From contig JAQSEB010000031.1 of assembly GCA_030063045.1 (NCBI GenBank), positions 1,984,001-2,048,000 on the forward strand: DNA of 64,000 bases, written 5' to 3'. Position 1 is the stretch's first letter, and each line of letters starts with the position of its first letter. Source of the stretch: Pratylenchus scribneri (taxonomy: Eukaryota; Nematoda; Chromadorea; Rhabditida; Pratylenchidae). A model generated the notes under the pieces. That model saw nothing but the letters and a program-made list of their open reading frames with translations. It was not told where the DNA came from and ran no database searches. A program made the position numbers and the translations under genes. Shown piece after piece: positions 1-12,360 of this stretch.

Positions 1-367
1 TTTTGGTGGGGCACTTCGATTTTGGAACGGCGTGAGGATACACCCACTGGGGGACGAGGGTCGACAATTTTAGTGGCTGTATAGTGAGTATTTTGCAATT
101 TCCATTTTTATAAAATTGGAATAAAGACACATTTCTTTAACTCTCAATTGCAGTAGGTGGCGCTCCTTCCCCGCTTTTCCCCTTTCATTAAATGTGATTT
201 TTGATTATTATCCCCCTCCCAATTCAATTAGCATAATTCATTTTGTAAATTTATGTTGATGAAAAAGTTATGAAATTTAAAAAAATTATTGTTCAAGTGT
301 GAAAGGACGAATCTTTTAGGTTTAAGTGAATTTATCGATTGATTAAATCTTCTTTTTCTTCTTCCCA
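1..367. other. No gene seen
   Basis: Downstream flank of the minus-strand gene that ends at 368. It is AT-rich with short pyrimidine runs. I see no ORF, RNA gene or repeat that I can support. Confidence 0.5.
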
Positions 368-2445
368 TCAAATCGTTTCCGCACTCATCGACCGAATTGC
401 TCCAAATTTGTTGGTCTTCATTCCATTCTTTCCATTAAATTCGCCCATTTCTTGACCGCCCAATGTGGTGCAAATTGAGGCAGAAATGTTCGTCTCACTT
501 GTTGCATATCCTTTAAATGAATTTGAACATTTCATCATTTGCATTCCCCAAATTTACCGTCATCCTCCCGGCAAATTGGGCGATCAATATCCTCGGCCAG
601 CTGCACAGATTTAACACGTTGACCATCCAAGGAGAAGGAATGAAGACAAAAAGTACCATTTCCTTCTTTACTTTCCATCGATCGGCCAATTTCGGGCGAT
701 GAAAAACTGGCTAAAATTCTTGAATTTAAATTCATATATGAATTCATTTCTTTACCTTGTGCTCGACTGCTCTGTTCGCTGGCCAAAAATTCTGCCGCTT
801 CATTATTGTCGCCGGTTGCTGAAATTAATGCAATAAATTATCCCAAAAATGCCATTCTATTTTACTTGGTCTTGATGATTGGCCACTGAATGAGGAGTCC
901 GTGTGTTGACCATTTCGGAATATTTTCACTTCATCCTGCTCCAAAGAATGGCAACGAGTGTCCCCCAAGGCGGCACCGCCATTCATCAATGAGGATGAGG
1001 AAAGAATTGGTTGAGCCAAACATTCACATTGGCCATTGGAAGGTGGAACATTGCCGGATGGGAAAAGACCACCAAGGAATGGTGGAGGCGGAGGATTTGG
1101 ATTGTGGACAGCAGGGAAATTTGGTGTGGCCCAAGAAGGCATTTGGTGGTGGCCGTGGCCGACCGCGGATGGGCCGTGACCGATGACGGATGAAGAGGAT
1201 GGTGTACTGAAAAATAAAAGTGAATTAGTAAATAAATTGGTTAAAATTACTTTGTGGCCCATGATGAGGATTGGTAAAGGCCAGCGGCAAACAAAGTGTT
1301 CAGGTCGATGCCAACCATTGGGTTGGACCCATTTGTAGCCGAATTTTGTTGTTGTTGACGAAGAAGAAGGCTAATGATGGATTGTAGGCGGAAATTCTAC
1401 ACAAAAATAATTGGAATTAATTGTCTAATTTCCTCCCCTATTTGCTTACCTCCATCGCTAAACTCTCTTTGCTCTGTTGTTCTCTGCGCAAATCCCGTTG
1501 CAATGCCTTCCTTCTGGCCCTTTCTTCGCGATAGGCAAATCCCAATTCGGTCAATTCCTTTTGCTGTTCCCTTATTCGCATTTGCATTTGGTTTTGGTCG
1601 ACGACCAATGGCAAATTTTTGTAGCGGCCAAATGAGGAGGAAGTGGACTCTTCTTCCCTCCGATGACGACCTTCAAAAATAAAAATATGCATCTACTACA
1701 CCTTCAAAATGTACCGGTGCCATTGCCAATTTCGCTGAATGGAATTTGTTGTTGTTCATGTTCAATGCCATCTTGACCGCCACCAACGCCAATAACCGTT
1801 CCACCAACTATTCGTCGGCTGCTTCGTCGATGTTGTTGATTATTATTGGATGGAATGAATGCGGAATGAGCCTCCAATGAATAATCCAAATTTGTTGGGC
1901 CATTGGTCGCAGATTCTGCAGAATCATCGCCTCCAAAATATTGACCATGGCCACCGGGACACGAACGAGGACCCTGGCAAATTTATTGTTTAATTTAGTT
2001 GTGTTTATTTTGATTTACTCGATTCCGTTTTGGTTCAGTGATGATGGAATATGGATTTGGTGGTGCGAATTGTTGATTGGGTCTGCTGCCGGCTTCGGTC
2101 GCAGTCAATGTCACCTTTTATGGATGGAAGATTGATTTTGTGAATAATTTAAAAAAACCTCGCTTGCTCCATCCTCTTCTTCCAAATCGGTTAGGCAACT
2201 TCGTCTTCGACCTCCTCCTCTTCCACCGCTTTGTTGGAAATTGACTCGACGCTAAAATATTTTGAAATTAGAACAATTTGTTTCCAAAAAAAACCTACGG
2301 ATTTTCGTTGCTGTCCATTTTCGCCGGTTAATAAAATTGGATGGCCCACAATTCGAGGATTATTATTTTCTTTATTGTTGTTTTCACGTTTATGATGGCC
2401 ATTATTATTTGATGAAGAAGATTTGAAAAGATTAAGGAAGCGCAT
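368..2445 (-). CDS. Low-complexity coiled-coil protein, unrecognised
   Basis: I do not recognise this protein. It starts at ATG 2445 (MRFLNLFKSSSS) and can be joined across about seven short introns to a TGA at 368-370. The N-terminus is Ser/Asn/Lys-rich, followed by an Arg/Gly patch and an acidic patch (LTDLEEEDGASE). The middle holds a charged heptad-like helix at about 1438-1580 (RIREQQKELTELGFAYREER) that looks like a coiled coil and recalls the C-terminal helices of Dachshund/Ski-type co-regulators, but that is only a resemblance. The C-terminal half is Pro/Ser/His-rich (PNPPPPPFLGG) and ends FGAIRSMSAETI. The splice that removes a stop near 540 (donor gtaaat, acceptor tttaaag) is inferred. 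Probably a real scaffold or nuclear protein; function unknown. Confidence 0.6.
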
Positions 2446-3446
2446 TTTTCAAAAATTAATTAAACTATTGTTTAAAAGGCTGATTATGCTGAAAATTGAT
2501 TTAATTTTAATGGATTGAATTATTTATTAAAATATGTTGGAAAATTCATATTGGAAATTGGACTAGAAAAATGGAAGGAAGAAGGGCAAAATGGAGGGCG
2601 ATGGGGCAAAATGACTGGGAATTGGTTGTAAGAATAAGAGAAAATCGGCGGCGAAAAGCGGCTTAAGATAAAAGAAAAAAGGGGGAATTGTGCGCCCCTC
2701 CCTTCATTCGCCGAGGGGAAAGTATTAGAATGGACGGATGGACGAAAGGATGGATGGAGAGGGCGCAAATAGCCGACGGATGGTCAGTCAACCCACCCAA
2801 AAACCCACGCCACTCTCCGAACCCTTTTTGAGGCACTAAAGGATGGATGGGTTGGTGGGGGTCAGGGCAACATCGCCGGCCGAGGCCTTTGTGAGACTAA
2901 AACACCACCGACCGCTTTTCTTTTCTTCGCCGAATTCAAATATACAAGCCGGCGCGGCATTTTCTTTTCCCCCGCTTTTTGATTAGTGGGTGAACGGCGA
3001 AAAAAGGCAGTATTTTATTTAATGTTTTTAATACATTTCATTTAAACATGAAGTGTGGATAATTTTTATTTATTGTCAAATTATAAAATTAAATTGTTAA
3101 TAATAAAACAATTTGCACAAAAACAATTGTAAATTGTAAAATAATAAAGAAGCTCGGCAGGTCAAATAAAAATAAAGCAATTTTGTCGGGAAGGAAGAAT
3201 AATAATATTAATATTATAACACGGGGAGTCAAATAAAATATTATAAATATGATTGGAATGAATGGATTGGAATAATCCGTGTGTGAATGTCTTTGGGTGG
3301 ATTTGGTCAAAAAGAAAAGGGAAATGGATGGATTAATTAGAATATTAGAATAAAACTACAGGCCTATATTTGAATTATATGGAATGGGAAAATGGCACTA
3401 GAATGCGAATTTACATTGAATATTTCACATGCCCATCATCAGTCAT
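2446..3446. other. Intergenic, upstream of the coiled-coil gene and downstream of Patched
   Basis: About 1 kb without a convincing gene. The part at 2750-3000 is less AT-rich (GGATGGATGGGTTGGTGGGG, CCGGCGCGGC) and is the likely promoter region of the minus-strand gene starting at 2445. The part at 3010-3440 is very AT-rich, as expected of 3' flanking sequence of Patched. Confidence 0.4.
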
Positions 3447-6400
3447 TTAAGCATTTTCATCCGCCATAAATTTTCTGCTGGTCTCATTTCGAATTTGCTG
3501 TTGAGGATCCTTCAATATTAGACGATTCTTCCTCTTCCCAATTGGTTCAATTTCGCAAGGCGGTCCAATCAAAGACAAAAGAACTGGCAAAAGTGCGAGT
3601 CTGAAATGTGAAATTGGTTTAAAATTGGACAAAATTGGCGCAAACCCATTGAACATTCCAATGATAACCAATGCGGACATAACCACAAAGAAATATTTGA
3701 CAACGAAATCAAATTGACTAAAAGCCAACATCACAATTCCCTAAATTTATGCTTGGATAAATAAATATTCAAATTGCAAACCAAAAGTGTGCTCATTCCT
3801 CCATGAATCACGGGAACAAACATATGCTCTAAACATTGAACCATTCTTTCATCTTTGCCACCAAGTGAGGTCAAAAAGGAAATGACAACGTGAGCTGATG
3901 AAGAAAATTATATATTTAATAATTATTCATCATCTAAAACATACCAGTGAATTCGACGCCTATTCCAACCGCTGTAATCAATGTGACCGCCGAAATTGGA
4001 TTCAACTGTGAATTTTAATTTTTTTAAACAAAATCGATTTCAAAAAACCTTAACACCAGCCCATCCCATGAATCCGGCCAATTCAATTGTCATCGAAAAA
4101 ACAGTAATTGAAACCATCGCCGCTGCCCAAGGATTGAAGAATATTAAACTTAATTTGAAATTTAAAACAAAATAAACATTTGAATAGAGACTTACGATAT
4201 GACCAAAAATACGCAAATTGATATAATGACAATGGCCAATATCAAATAATATTCCAAATGAAGATATTGTTCCCAAAAGGTCATGGCCACACTTTCCGGA
4301 TAATTTTCCAACCCTTTGTCTGTGTAATTTTCGCATATTGCCCGAATTTCTCGAATCATTTGAACAATTGTGGGAGTGTCCTTCAGGCCGGTCAAATAAA
4401 ATGGAATTCGGCTGAACAATGGTTTTGGTGCCGGAGGAATAAAGAAGCGCTAAAATTAATTAAAAATCATTTAAAAAGGAAATATTTCCTCACATATTTC
4501 ATTCTGCCAGATGGTCCTTGACGTAATTTTTTCAGCCGTGGATAAAATCCAGCTTGAGAAACGGCGTAAAACTTAAATTAACGAAAATTAAATAAAATTA
4601 TTTAAAAAAGATGGACCATTTGTTCGTATTCATGCCATCCATAGAGGTAATTATAAAATCCTTCGGCATTTATTGTGCCCGAATCGTCCACAATTCGAAT
4701 TCGGCCAACCCGGTCGCAATCATAATTCTGCCCGTATGAACAAGCAAGGGAATAGGCAATTTGCAAATCCGGATCCTTTGCTGCTTCGGTGGCATTTTCT
4801 GAATCAAAATTGTCCAGCAATCCTTTTTGTTGGGCTTCATCCAATCTTTGCTGCATTCCACGAAGCCATTCCCGAAAGAGTTGGAGCCAATAACGCTCGG
4901 ATGGTTCTCCATTTGGCAATTTTATAACAAATTGAGAATTTGCTAAAATTTGTAAATAATTATTTTAATTAAAAGATGAAATTAATTTACCAATTTCATT
5001 TCGTAATAAATCAATCAAATGTTGTTGAGCAGGAAAATCAATGCATTCACCCCGGAGAACAATATTCATTGGATAAAATGAGAAAAATTTGTCGCGGGTT
5101 TTAAGGAATGCAGCCGGGGCAGAATTTTCCGGGAGAATGTCACTAAGCTCGAGACCAATTGAAGATTGTTTTATGCCATAAATGCTGGCAATAAGTAATC
5201 CAATGACGAATGAAATTATGCAAATCTAAACAAATTAATGTTTTATAATAAATTATTTAATCAAAAAATACCTTTGTCCGTTTCAATTTAAGCATTGGAA
5301 TGTAAATAATATGCAAAAATCCAGGCAATGTGTACCTCAAATGTTTACATTAATTTGGGAAATATTTCTGGGATTGATTTACCATTTATATTTGGAGGTT
5401 TTTCTTTTTGGATTTTGTCGTTTTAATTGTTTTGTTGGATTTTTTGATTGTCCAGCCACAACATTTGGTTTCATTTTATCATGGCCTTTATTGTATAAAT
5501 ATTCACCCTCTTCAAAATGAATTGCTTCAACATATTCATCCGGTTCCTTCTAAAATATATTAACAATGATGAAAAATATTTTAAAAATTTACATCGACTC
5601 CTTTTTGTCGTTCTTGCTGCACCGTCCCAACACTTTCATCCAAACATAGGCAATAATACGCAAGGAAGGCTAAATCCCTTCTGCCAGCTTTCCTCCGCTT
5701 CAAATCCAATGCAATAAATGCGGGGTAAATGAAGAAAATGCCAACAAGATTTGCGGTTAAAAGAATTGCTGTCTAAATTGACCGAATATTTATTTAATAT
5801 TTAATAATAAATAAAATGACTTGGCCGCAGAAAGAACGAAGAGCAGGAATTGGTAAAATTGTGCCGGCCCAAAATGCCAAAATATTATTCAATGAAGTAG
5901 TCAAAATTGACATTCCTTAAAAAGTAAATTTAGAAAACAATTTTCAATTTAATTTACCGGTTTCTTTAAGCAAAAATCCAAGTTCATTCCTTCGAACATT
6001 GTTAATCACTTGTGGATAATTATGCAATAATAAAAAGACCTAAAAATTACATATGTAAAGATAAATGATTAAAAATACTTACATTATCCACACCAATTCC
6101 GAGGGCAAGAAACGGAACCTTTAAATATTAGAAATGTGGTCAAAAATAAACCAAAAAAGATTTACGAACAATTTGGGTGGTTGCCGCATTAAAATTGATG
6201 TCAAACCAAGTGGATATTCCAAGTCCGGCAATGCTGCTCAAAGTGACCGTGAGCACACCGGCCAATGCCAATCCAACGGCAGATTCAACGCCAAGCGAAC
6301 AGCATCCATCGAAACGACATTGGGAATAGAGGGAATAGACCAGCATGAGAAGATAGCCGGCAAAAATTATTAAATAATTAAAATTGCAATATTCCGAAAG

Positions 6401-8801
6401 CATATCCTGCAAATGAATAATTATTAATAAAATAAATTGTAAAAATAACCGAAATTGAATTGGAAGCGAGTGGATGAATAATTCGTTCCACTTTGTTCAA
6501 TGGATGATTGGAAAGATGATTTGTGAATGTCCGGGCCCATTCTTGAATAACTTCTCTAGCCATAAAAGGAGACCATTCTTTGGCGGCGAATGTGGAATTA
6601 TCAACCAATTTATCCGAATCCTTTAAATCAATTTAATATTTAAAAAATGGATTTATCAAAAAAAAACTTTGAATCGCCGGAATATTTCAGTTGGAGTGGC
6701 CAATAAAAACACAGATTGGAATGCCTCCGCCTGAATTGTTCCATCAATTTTATTTTTATTCAATCCACCTGTGGAAATTATTGGTTAAATTTGGAATTTA
6801 ATTGTAATCCCTCCAACCTAAAATCATTTCTGCTGGCCAATTCATTATACTTTGTGCCACTCCTTGGCATCCATTTTGCATTATTTTCCCATATTCTGGG
6901 TAATTTGGCAACAACTAACAATAATATTAATATTATTTTAACATATTATTAACAAACCTCAGGTGTTAATTCGGCTTTGGCTTTTTCCATATTAGCGGAC
7001 ATCCAACGCAAAAATGATTTTCTATGTCGATGGCATTTGTCATCTTTATCTTTCTTCTTTTTGGATGATTTATTTGTGCCATCAACTAAAATGAATAAAT
7101 AATAAAATCAAATTCAATTTTGCGCTCACAAAATGCTCCAAGAATATCAAATGCAGAGGTTTTATCCGATTCAAGGTTTCCTTCTTCACCATCAATGATT
7201 GGTTCATTGAAAGGCGCCAGAAATTCATCCAAAGTTTTGTTTTCTTTTAAATTCCTTTCAATCATTTGCATTGCTTTGCAATAAGCTGAATAGTAATTTG
7301 GAGCAGTCGAAGGACATTCCGGATCGAGTGGATCAATGCAAGGCCTCTTCTGATATCCGTGACCAATTCCGGACTAAATTTAAAATTTATATTTTGAAGT
7401 AAACTCAAATTTGACAAACGCGAGAAAAGAAGTTGTTGACGGTGCCCAGATCGAATGTGCCTTTGATTTGTTCCATAATTCCATTCGGGTCAATATTCTT
7501 CCAGGATAATTCTTCTGGCAAGTCGGAAATAAGCATTCGTAGAATTGAACCAAATGGAATATTTTTTGTGTTTATTGGTGGTGATGGTCCCAGTGGCTTT
7601 GAACCTTCGAAATAGCAGTCAATAGGCGAAATCCAAATGCCTTAAAAAATAAAATTTATGCAAAATTATATCATATCAACTTACATGGTATTAGTCGTTC
7701 CAAAGTATGTTTAAGAGAATATGCGAGCGAATCATTTTGAATATCCAATTCTCCGGGTTTAAAGCAAAGATCATGAAAGTCCCAATTACTTAAAAGAACA
7801 TTTTAATTGATTTATAGTTCAAATCGAACTCACAATCCAAATTTATTAACATTCAATTTGGCAATTTCCTCTACAAGTTTTACATGTTTCAGCAAATGTT
7901 CATGTGAAAGTATATTCCGATTTGAAGAATATTGGTCATCCGTAGTTTGAATTAAAACCTAAATTCAAATGTTGAGATGGAAATAAAATGACTGATAACC
8001 TGATATGATAAAGTTGGTGATTCGTCTTCCGGAATTTGTGTAAATCTTGGATCTTCCGATTCTTCGAGTATAAAATGTTTGGATTCATAAATGTCCGGCT
8101 TGCGATCTGTCTTATATCTTTGTTGTAAATTCTCGAGAAATTTTAATTCATCATTAAGACGACCGCCTTCTAAATATGTTTCAAAATATATTTACAATTG
8201 TTTTAATATTATCAACCTGACACCCAAAGTTTAACTATGTCCGTCTCAATATGAACATAGCGAAGTCCAATTGAACAAAATGCGAATAATGTAAGCAGGG
8301 AAACAATAACAAGCCAGGCAAAACGTTGCACAAAACAACCAGCTTTGAAGAGTGTTCGCTGGATCAGGACTCGCGAATAAAGTGGCGCTCTAAAACCACG
8401 AGCATAACCCTTAAAATTCATTTTAATTAATATGTTTGAATGAATTATAATTATAATAAATACCCAAAGTATTTGTTGTAGAGCAAATGCAGCATCAAAC
8501 CATGTCGGACGTCTTGAAAAGTCTCGTTTCCAATTAGCCGTAATATCCTGGAAATCGACTTTGCTTTCGGCACAAACAACATCCATGCACTGAAAATGTT
8601 TTTAATTAAAAAGATAGTTTTTTTTCTTACATTTGGTAAAATTGGTTCTGGAAAATCATTTGCTGTCTCCAATATTTCTCCATCGACATCAACATCTTCG
8701 TCTGAAGATTCGTTGTTATCATTTTCTGCTACATCCGATTCGGTTATAAATTTTTTAAAGTTCCCTGTAGTGCCAGGTGCCTCCAATAAAGTAAGGAACA
8801 T
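3447..8801 (-). CDS. ptc: Patched-family sterol-sensing-domain receptor
   Basis: A Patched orthologue, a large RND-type 12-transmembrane protein, spread over about 20 short exons from ATG 8801 to TAA 3447. Diagnostic Patched stretches are visible: TWFDAAFALQQI before TM1, ETDIVKLWVSG after TM1, GIGHGYQKRPCIDP and DPECPSTAPN in the first extracellular loop, the sterol-sensing segment FAGYLLMLVYSLYSQCRFDG, INFNAATTQ, and in the C-terminal repeat NPWAAAMVSITVF, GIGVEFTAHV and FDFVVKYFFVVMSAL. In the TM4 motif Patched normally has GVDD; here I read GVDN. TM10 keeps GVGxEF-type GIGVEF. In nematodes, which lack Smoothened, the Patched proteins act in cytokinesis, sterol handling and osmoregulation (known for C. 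elegans PTC-1/PTC-3). I cannot tell ptc-1 from ptc-3 type. The acidic N-terminal stretch (ESSDEDVDVDGE) is unusual. The true start could lie further upstream because an AG precedes the ATG. Confidence 0.92.
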
Positions 8802-9368
8802 CCTTCAAAATAAAATGATAAAAATTTGCAAGCAATGTTAAAAAATACACAAATAATTTAATTGATTAAATTTTCAAATCAACAATGATTCATGATGAAG
8901 AAAATATTGAATATGAATCATGTGAATAGAGTTATTAGGATTGGGATTGGGATGGAATGGAATCATGACTCATCATACTTACATAACACATGATAGATGA
9001 TATCATAGTGCACACACAAGCCACAATACAATTTACCTATAGTGAATGTGAACTTATGCTTTATTTTCTTGTAAAACCTTCTTAATTCATTTAACCCCTA
9101 TTTGTATTGATAGAAAAAAAAACGAAGTAAAAAAGAAAATTTATACTTTATACAACACATAGTCCAAAATACATATATCAACAATAATGAGAAATGGAAA
9201 TGAGAAGCAATATGATAACATAATGGATTTGGGGCATTATCAACAAATATATAGGTTTGGGAAAATTACAATACAGATGACAATGACATAGGAAAGGGCA
9301 TCATATGTTAATCCAGTTTTTCACAGTTCTTATCCTCTGTTGCTGTTCTTTTCCATCCATCATCATTC
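8802..9368. other. Intergenic, no gene seen
   Basis: AT-rich spacer between two minus-strand genes. It holds the 3' flank of the membrane-protein gene and the presumed promoter of Patched. Repeated ATGATTCATGATG-like words occur near 8885-8970, but no clear repeat or RNA gene. Confidence 0.4.
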
Positions 9369-10485
9369 TTATCCGCCACGGGTCCCGAAGATGAAGAGCA
9401 GAGCCAGCTGGATGTAGACAATGGCGCATTGGTAGACGAGCATGTAGAAATGGGGATTTTTCTGGAAATAGAAAAAATGATTTTGATTTTATTAATAAGA
9501 AAAGACCAACCTGATAATCTTGGTCCCAATGCTCGAAGTAGTATTGAAGTGTGATCAGGGCAACAAGGGTTTGCATTATGGCAGCCAGCAGATACGAGAA
9601 GGTCAAGCCTGCAATGATCCATCCAAGGAGGCAATTGGCAAGGAAACCGGCAAGCAACGATATTGACAGAAATTGGATTCGGGATGTTGTTTTCCTTGCT
9701 ATGAAGTAGGCGGCAGCAGCAATGAACAGGGGCACAATGAATGGCAGAGGCTGAAAATAAAACAAGTTAAAGAATGTTGGTTTTGATTATTAGAAGATTT
9801 GAACATACCAAATAGAGGTGATAATCCTTGAATGTGTATCCTGTCACGATCCCGTGCAAAGCGGCGAACATTTGTAGATTGAAGCGGCTCTTGACATCTT
9901 CTCCAACTTCGATTGTTCGATGTGCGATGATCGGGATGATGAACGCCAAAGCTGCCATTTGAGTGTTTGTGAGCAGGATTGGCAAGATTGGATTGAACAT
10001 TGCAGAGCACACATTGTGACCGATCCAGAAGACGAACATCTAAATAGAAAATTGTTTTTAAAAATTCGTAAAATTTAATTGAGAAAACCAACCATAATGG
10101 TGATCCAGGCGAAGGTTTCAAGGAGCGCAATGTCGGCAATTCCAATGCTGGTCTGAAAAATAAAGTTCATTTTTTGTAAAGGAATTGAATAAATAATCCC
10201 ACCAGGTTCTTGAGCGGCTGAACAATCCCCATTTTGAGTCGTTTGGCTGGATCATCTTCGGCCTCCTGCAGCAATTGTTTTAACTCTGTGATGCAATCCT
10301 TGAACTTCTTTGAATTGTCGCGCAGCCAACATCGAACATTGTTGTATTGCTCCTGAAATTTTAGAGATTGATTGGATTTAAAAAAAAGAAGATAAATCAC
10401 CCACCTGGAATTCATGTTTGTACTGTTCTACAAGGCTCGTCGCAGTTGGTGTCGGTTTCGGGCCATTCGCAGGTTCAGCAGCCAT
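9369..10485 (-). CDS. Multi-pass membrane protein, unassigned
   Basis: ATG 10485 begins MAAEPANGPKPTPTATSL. Six exons join cleanly in frame to TAA at 9369. The first about 75 residues are hydrophilic and helical (CWLRDNSKKFKDCITELKQL). They are followed by six or seven hydrophobic segments, including LLETFAWITIMMFVFWIGHN, TNTQMAALAFIIPIIAH, PLPFIVPLFIAAAAYFIA, SISLLAGFLANCLLGWIIAG and the last AIVYIQLALLFIFG, with tail TRGG. I do not recognise the family. The topology and the loop FEHWDQDYQ are loosely like a Bax-inhibitor-1 type protein, but no diagnostic motif supports it. The gene shares a divergent promoter region with the kinase at 12361, now split by a hAT element. Confidence 0.72.
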
Positions 10486-10593
10486 TTTCAATATATATGT
10501 GTTGTTGTGTTTGTTGAAGGGTGGAATGTGTTGTGGAGAATGGTTTTTGATGATGATGACTGCGCTTTAATACTCGAAAAACAACACGATCAT

Positions 10594-10601
10594 GTCAAGA
10601 T
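10594..10601 (+). repeat. Target-site duplication of the hAT element, left copy
   Basis: GTCAAGAT directly precedes the left terminal repeat and recurs directly after the right one at 12154-12161. Eight base pairs is the duplication length expected of hAT transposition. Confidence 0.9.
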
Positions 10602-12153
10602 CATGGTGGGGAAAATCGGTAAATTTACCGATTTCGGTAAAATGGGGAGTTCTGGCGATGTGTTAATTTTTTTTACCGATTTTTTATAGGACCTATAAAA
10701 ACCGGGTAAAATTGGCGAAATATGACAATTTGCATTTTTTTATTGCGCCAAAATTTAAAAAAGGCTTAAAGAGGAATTGGTGCATTGAATTAAATGAACA
10801 GCTTTCAGCATATTCAACCACTTTATGTTGCGATATTTAATTTTACTTCTCGAATTCATATTTCAAATAATTAATTATTCATTTTCAATATTTTAGAAAG
10901 TATTAAACGCGTCATGCCATTAAATAATATTGAAAATGTTAATGTTCTGCGCGATCATCAATTTGGAATCAAAAATGCAAATGATGGCGGTGCAATTGAA
11001 CAAGAAAATCGAAACGAAAATGCAAATGAAGGTGAGAACGAACAAAATGAACAAGGAAGGAAAAGGTGCCGATCCACCAAAGTTAATTTAAAATTTATTT
11101 TCTTTTAAAATTTGTATGTAACAGATCCGATTTAGTCCGGAAATTCACACAACAATGCCATGGCCATCAAAACTATTTGGCAATCATTTCGACTGTCTTT
11201 TGTGCAATGGAGAAGAAACAAAACAAGTTATTTGCAAAACTTGTCGAGCAATCTATTCTAAAGATTGCACTAAAAATTTGAGGTTTGAATTAAAAGTTGA
11301 ATTCCATTTTTATAAACAATAAACATATTTATTTTTTATTGTTAAATTTCTCTTTTTTTAAAAGTGCCTCATCTAATCAGTAGCGAATTGGCCGGTTTTG
11401 GAGAAAATGCGCCGCCGCCACAAATGGACGTTGCCAACCAAGAGCCATTCGAAGTCCGCTTGCAACACAGAACCGGCGCAGTTGAAATGACAGATTACGA
11501 AAGAACACCAATCGAAATGACAAGGCAAAACCCGTTGGAATTTTGGCAACAAAATGAAAATGTAATTTTTTAAAATTGTTTATTATTATTAAATTTCAAT
11601 TTAATCAGCGTTTCCCACTTTTGGCCCGACTTGCTCGCAAATTCTTGTCGGCGCCGGCTTCATCCGCTCCCAGTGAAAGGGCATTCAAAGAACTGAAGTG
11701 CATCATGGGAGATTTCACAAGAAATAGGCTCCAACCAAACCGAACTGCCGCACTAATATTCATCAGATCGCAATATTTAAACAAATTATGATTTATTCAC
11801 CAATTTTTGATTATTTTTTCACTCATTTTTGATTATTTTTCACTCATTTTTTTTATTATTCCTTTTCCGTTTTAATTAATAAATTTTTTAAATATAAATA
11901 ATTTAATTGAAATCAATTTGAACATATTAGACATGAAAAAAAACGTTAAAAAAGCATATTCTCATTTCAATGCACCAATTCCTCTTTAAGCCTTTTTTAA
12001 ATTTTGGCGCAATAAAAAAATGCAAATTGTCATATTTCGCCAATTTTACCCGGTTTTTATAGGTCCTATAAAAAATCGGTAAATTTAAAGTTCCGCCAAG
12101 TCAAAAAATTCATTTTACCGAAATCGGTAAATTTACCGATTTTCCCCACCATG
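10602..12153. mobile_element. Non-autonomous hAT transposon, 1552 bp
   Basis: The element is bounded by inverted repeats of about 188 bp (10602-10789 and 11966-12153), both beginning CATGGTGGGGAAAATCGGTA. They stay nearly identical except for one divergent stretch of about 30-40 bp just inside the tips. The flanking 8-bp duplication GTCAAGAT is perfect. Inside are short remnants of a hAT transposase: a Cys-rich N-terminal part and the C-terminal dimerisation region, but no catalytic core. It is therefore an internally deleted, non-autonomous derivative. It sits between divergent promoters, upstream of both the membrane-protein gene and the kinase gene. The terminal repeats contain smaller palindromes (AAATCGGTAAATTTACCGAT, ATAGGACCTAT). 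Confidence 0.93.
10914..11791 (+). pseudogene. hAT transposase remnant
   Basis: Three separated coding fragments remain. The first (from ATG 10914) is Asn/Glu-rich. The second, near 11130-11285, carries a CxxC...CxxC pattern (CLLCNGEE, CKTCRAIY) like a zinc finger at the start of hAT transposases. The third, ending at 11791, reads LARKFLSAPASSAPSERAF, then RNRLQPNRTAALIFIRSQY, the hallmark C-terminal hAT dimerisation region. The RNase-H-like catalytic core, several hundred residues in full hAT proteins, is missing between them, so the enzyme cannot be active. Confidence 0.85.
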
Positions 12154-12161
12154 GTCAAGAT
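12154..12161 (+). repeat. Target-site duplication of the hAT element, right copy
   Basis: GTCAAGAT, identical to 10594-10601. It abuts the right terminal repeat that ends CCCCACCATG. Confidence 0.9.
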
Positions 12162-12360
12162 TCAGGAATTTTAGCTCTGAAACTATACTCGTAAAAGGTA
12201 CTATATAAGCAGTACGATAATGACATACTGTAGCTGGAATTCGACTATAAAAGCAGGCACAAAAAATGAGAAGAAGTCACCAAAAATTCACCGGCCCAAA
12301 CAACACCACCACAACCGCAGCAGCAGCAAAACTCATCAACCAACAACGCAAGAACGTCAA

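Noticed and set aside
2520..2768. Pro/Ser/Phe-rich minus-strand ORF
   Set aside because: Lies in intergenic promoter-like sequence, with no splice partner or family resemblance.
12220..12360. In-frame upstream extension of the kinase gene
   Set aside because: The added residues are low-complexity Lys/His/Ser/Thr. The downstream ATG 12361 starts just before the kinase fold, as in relatives.
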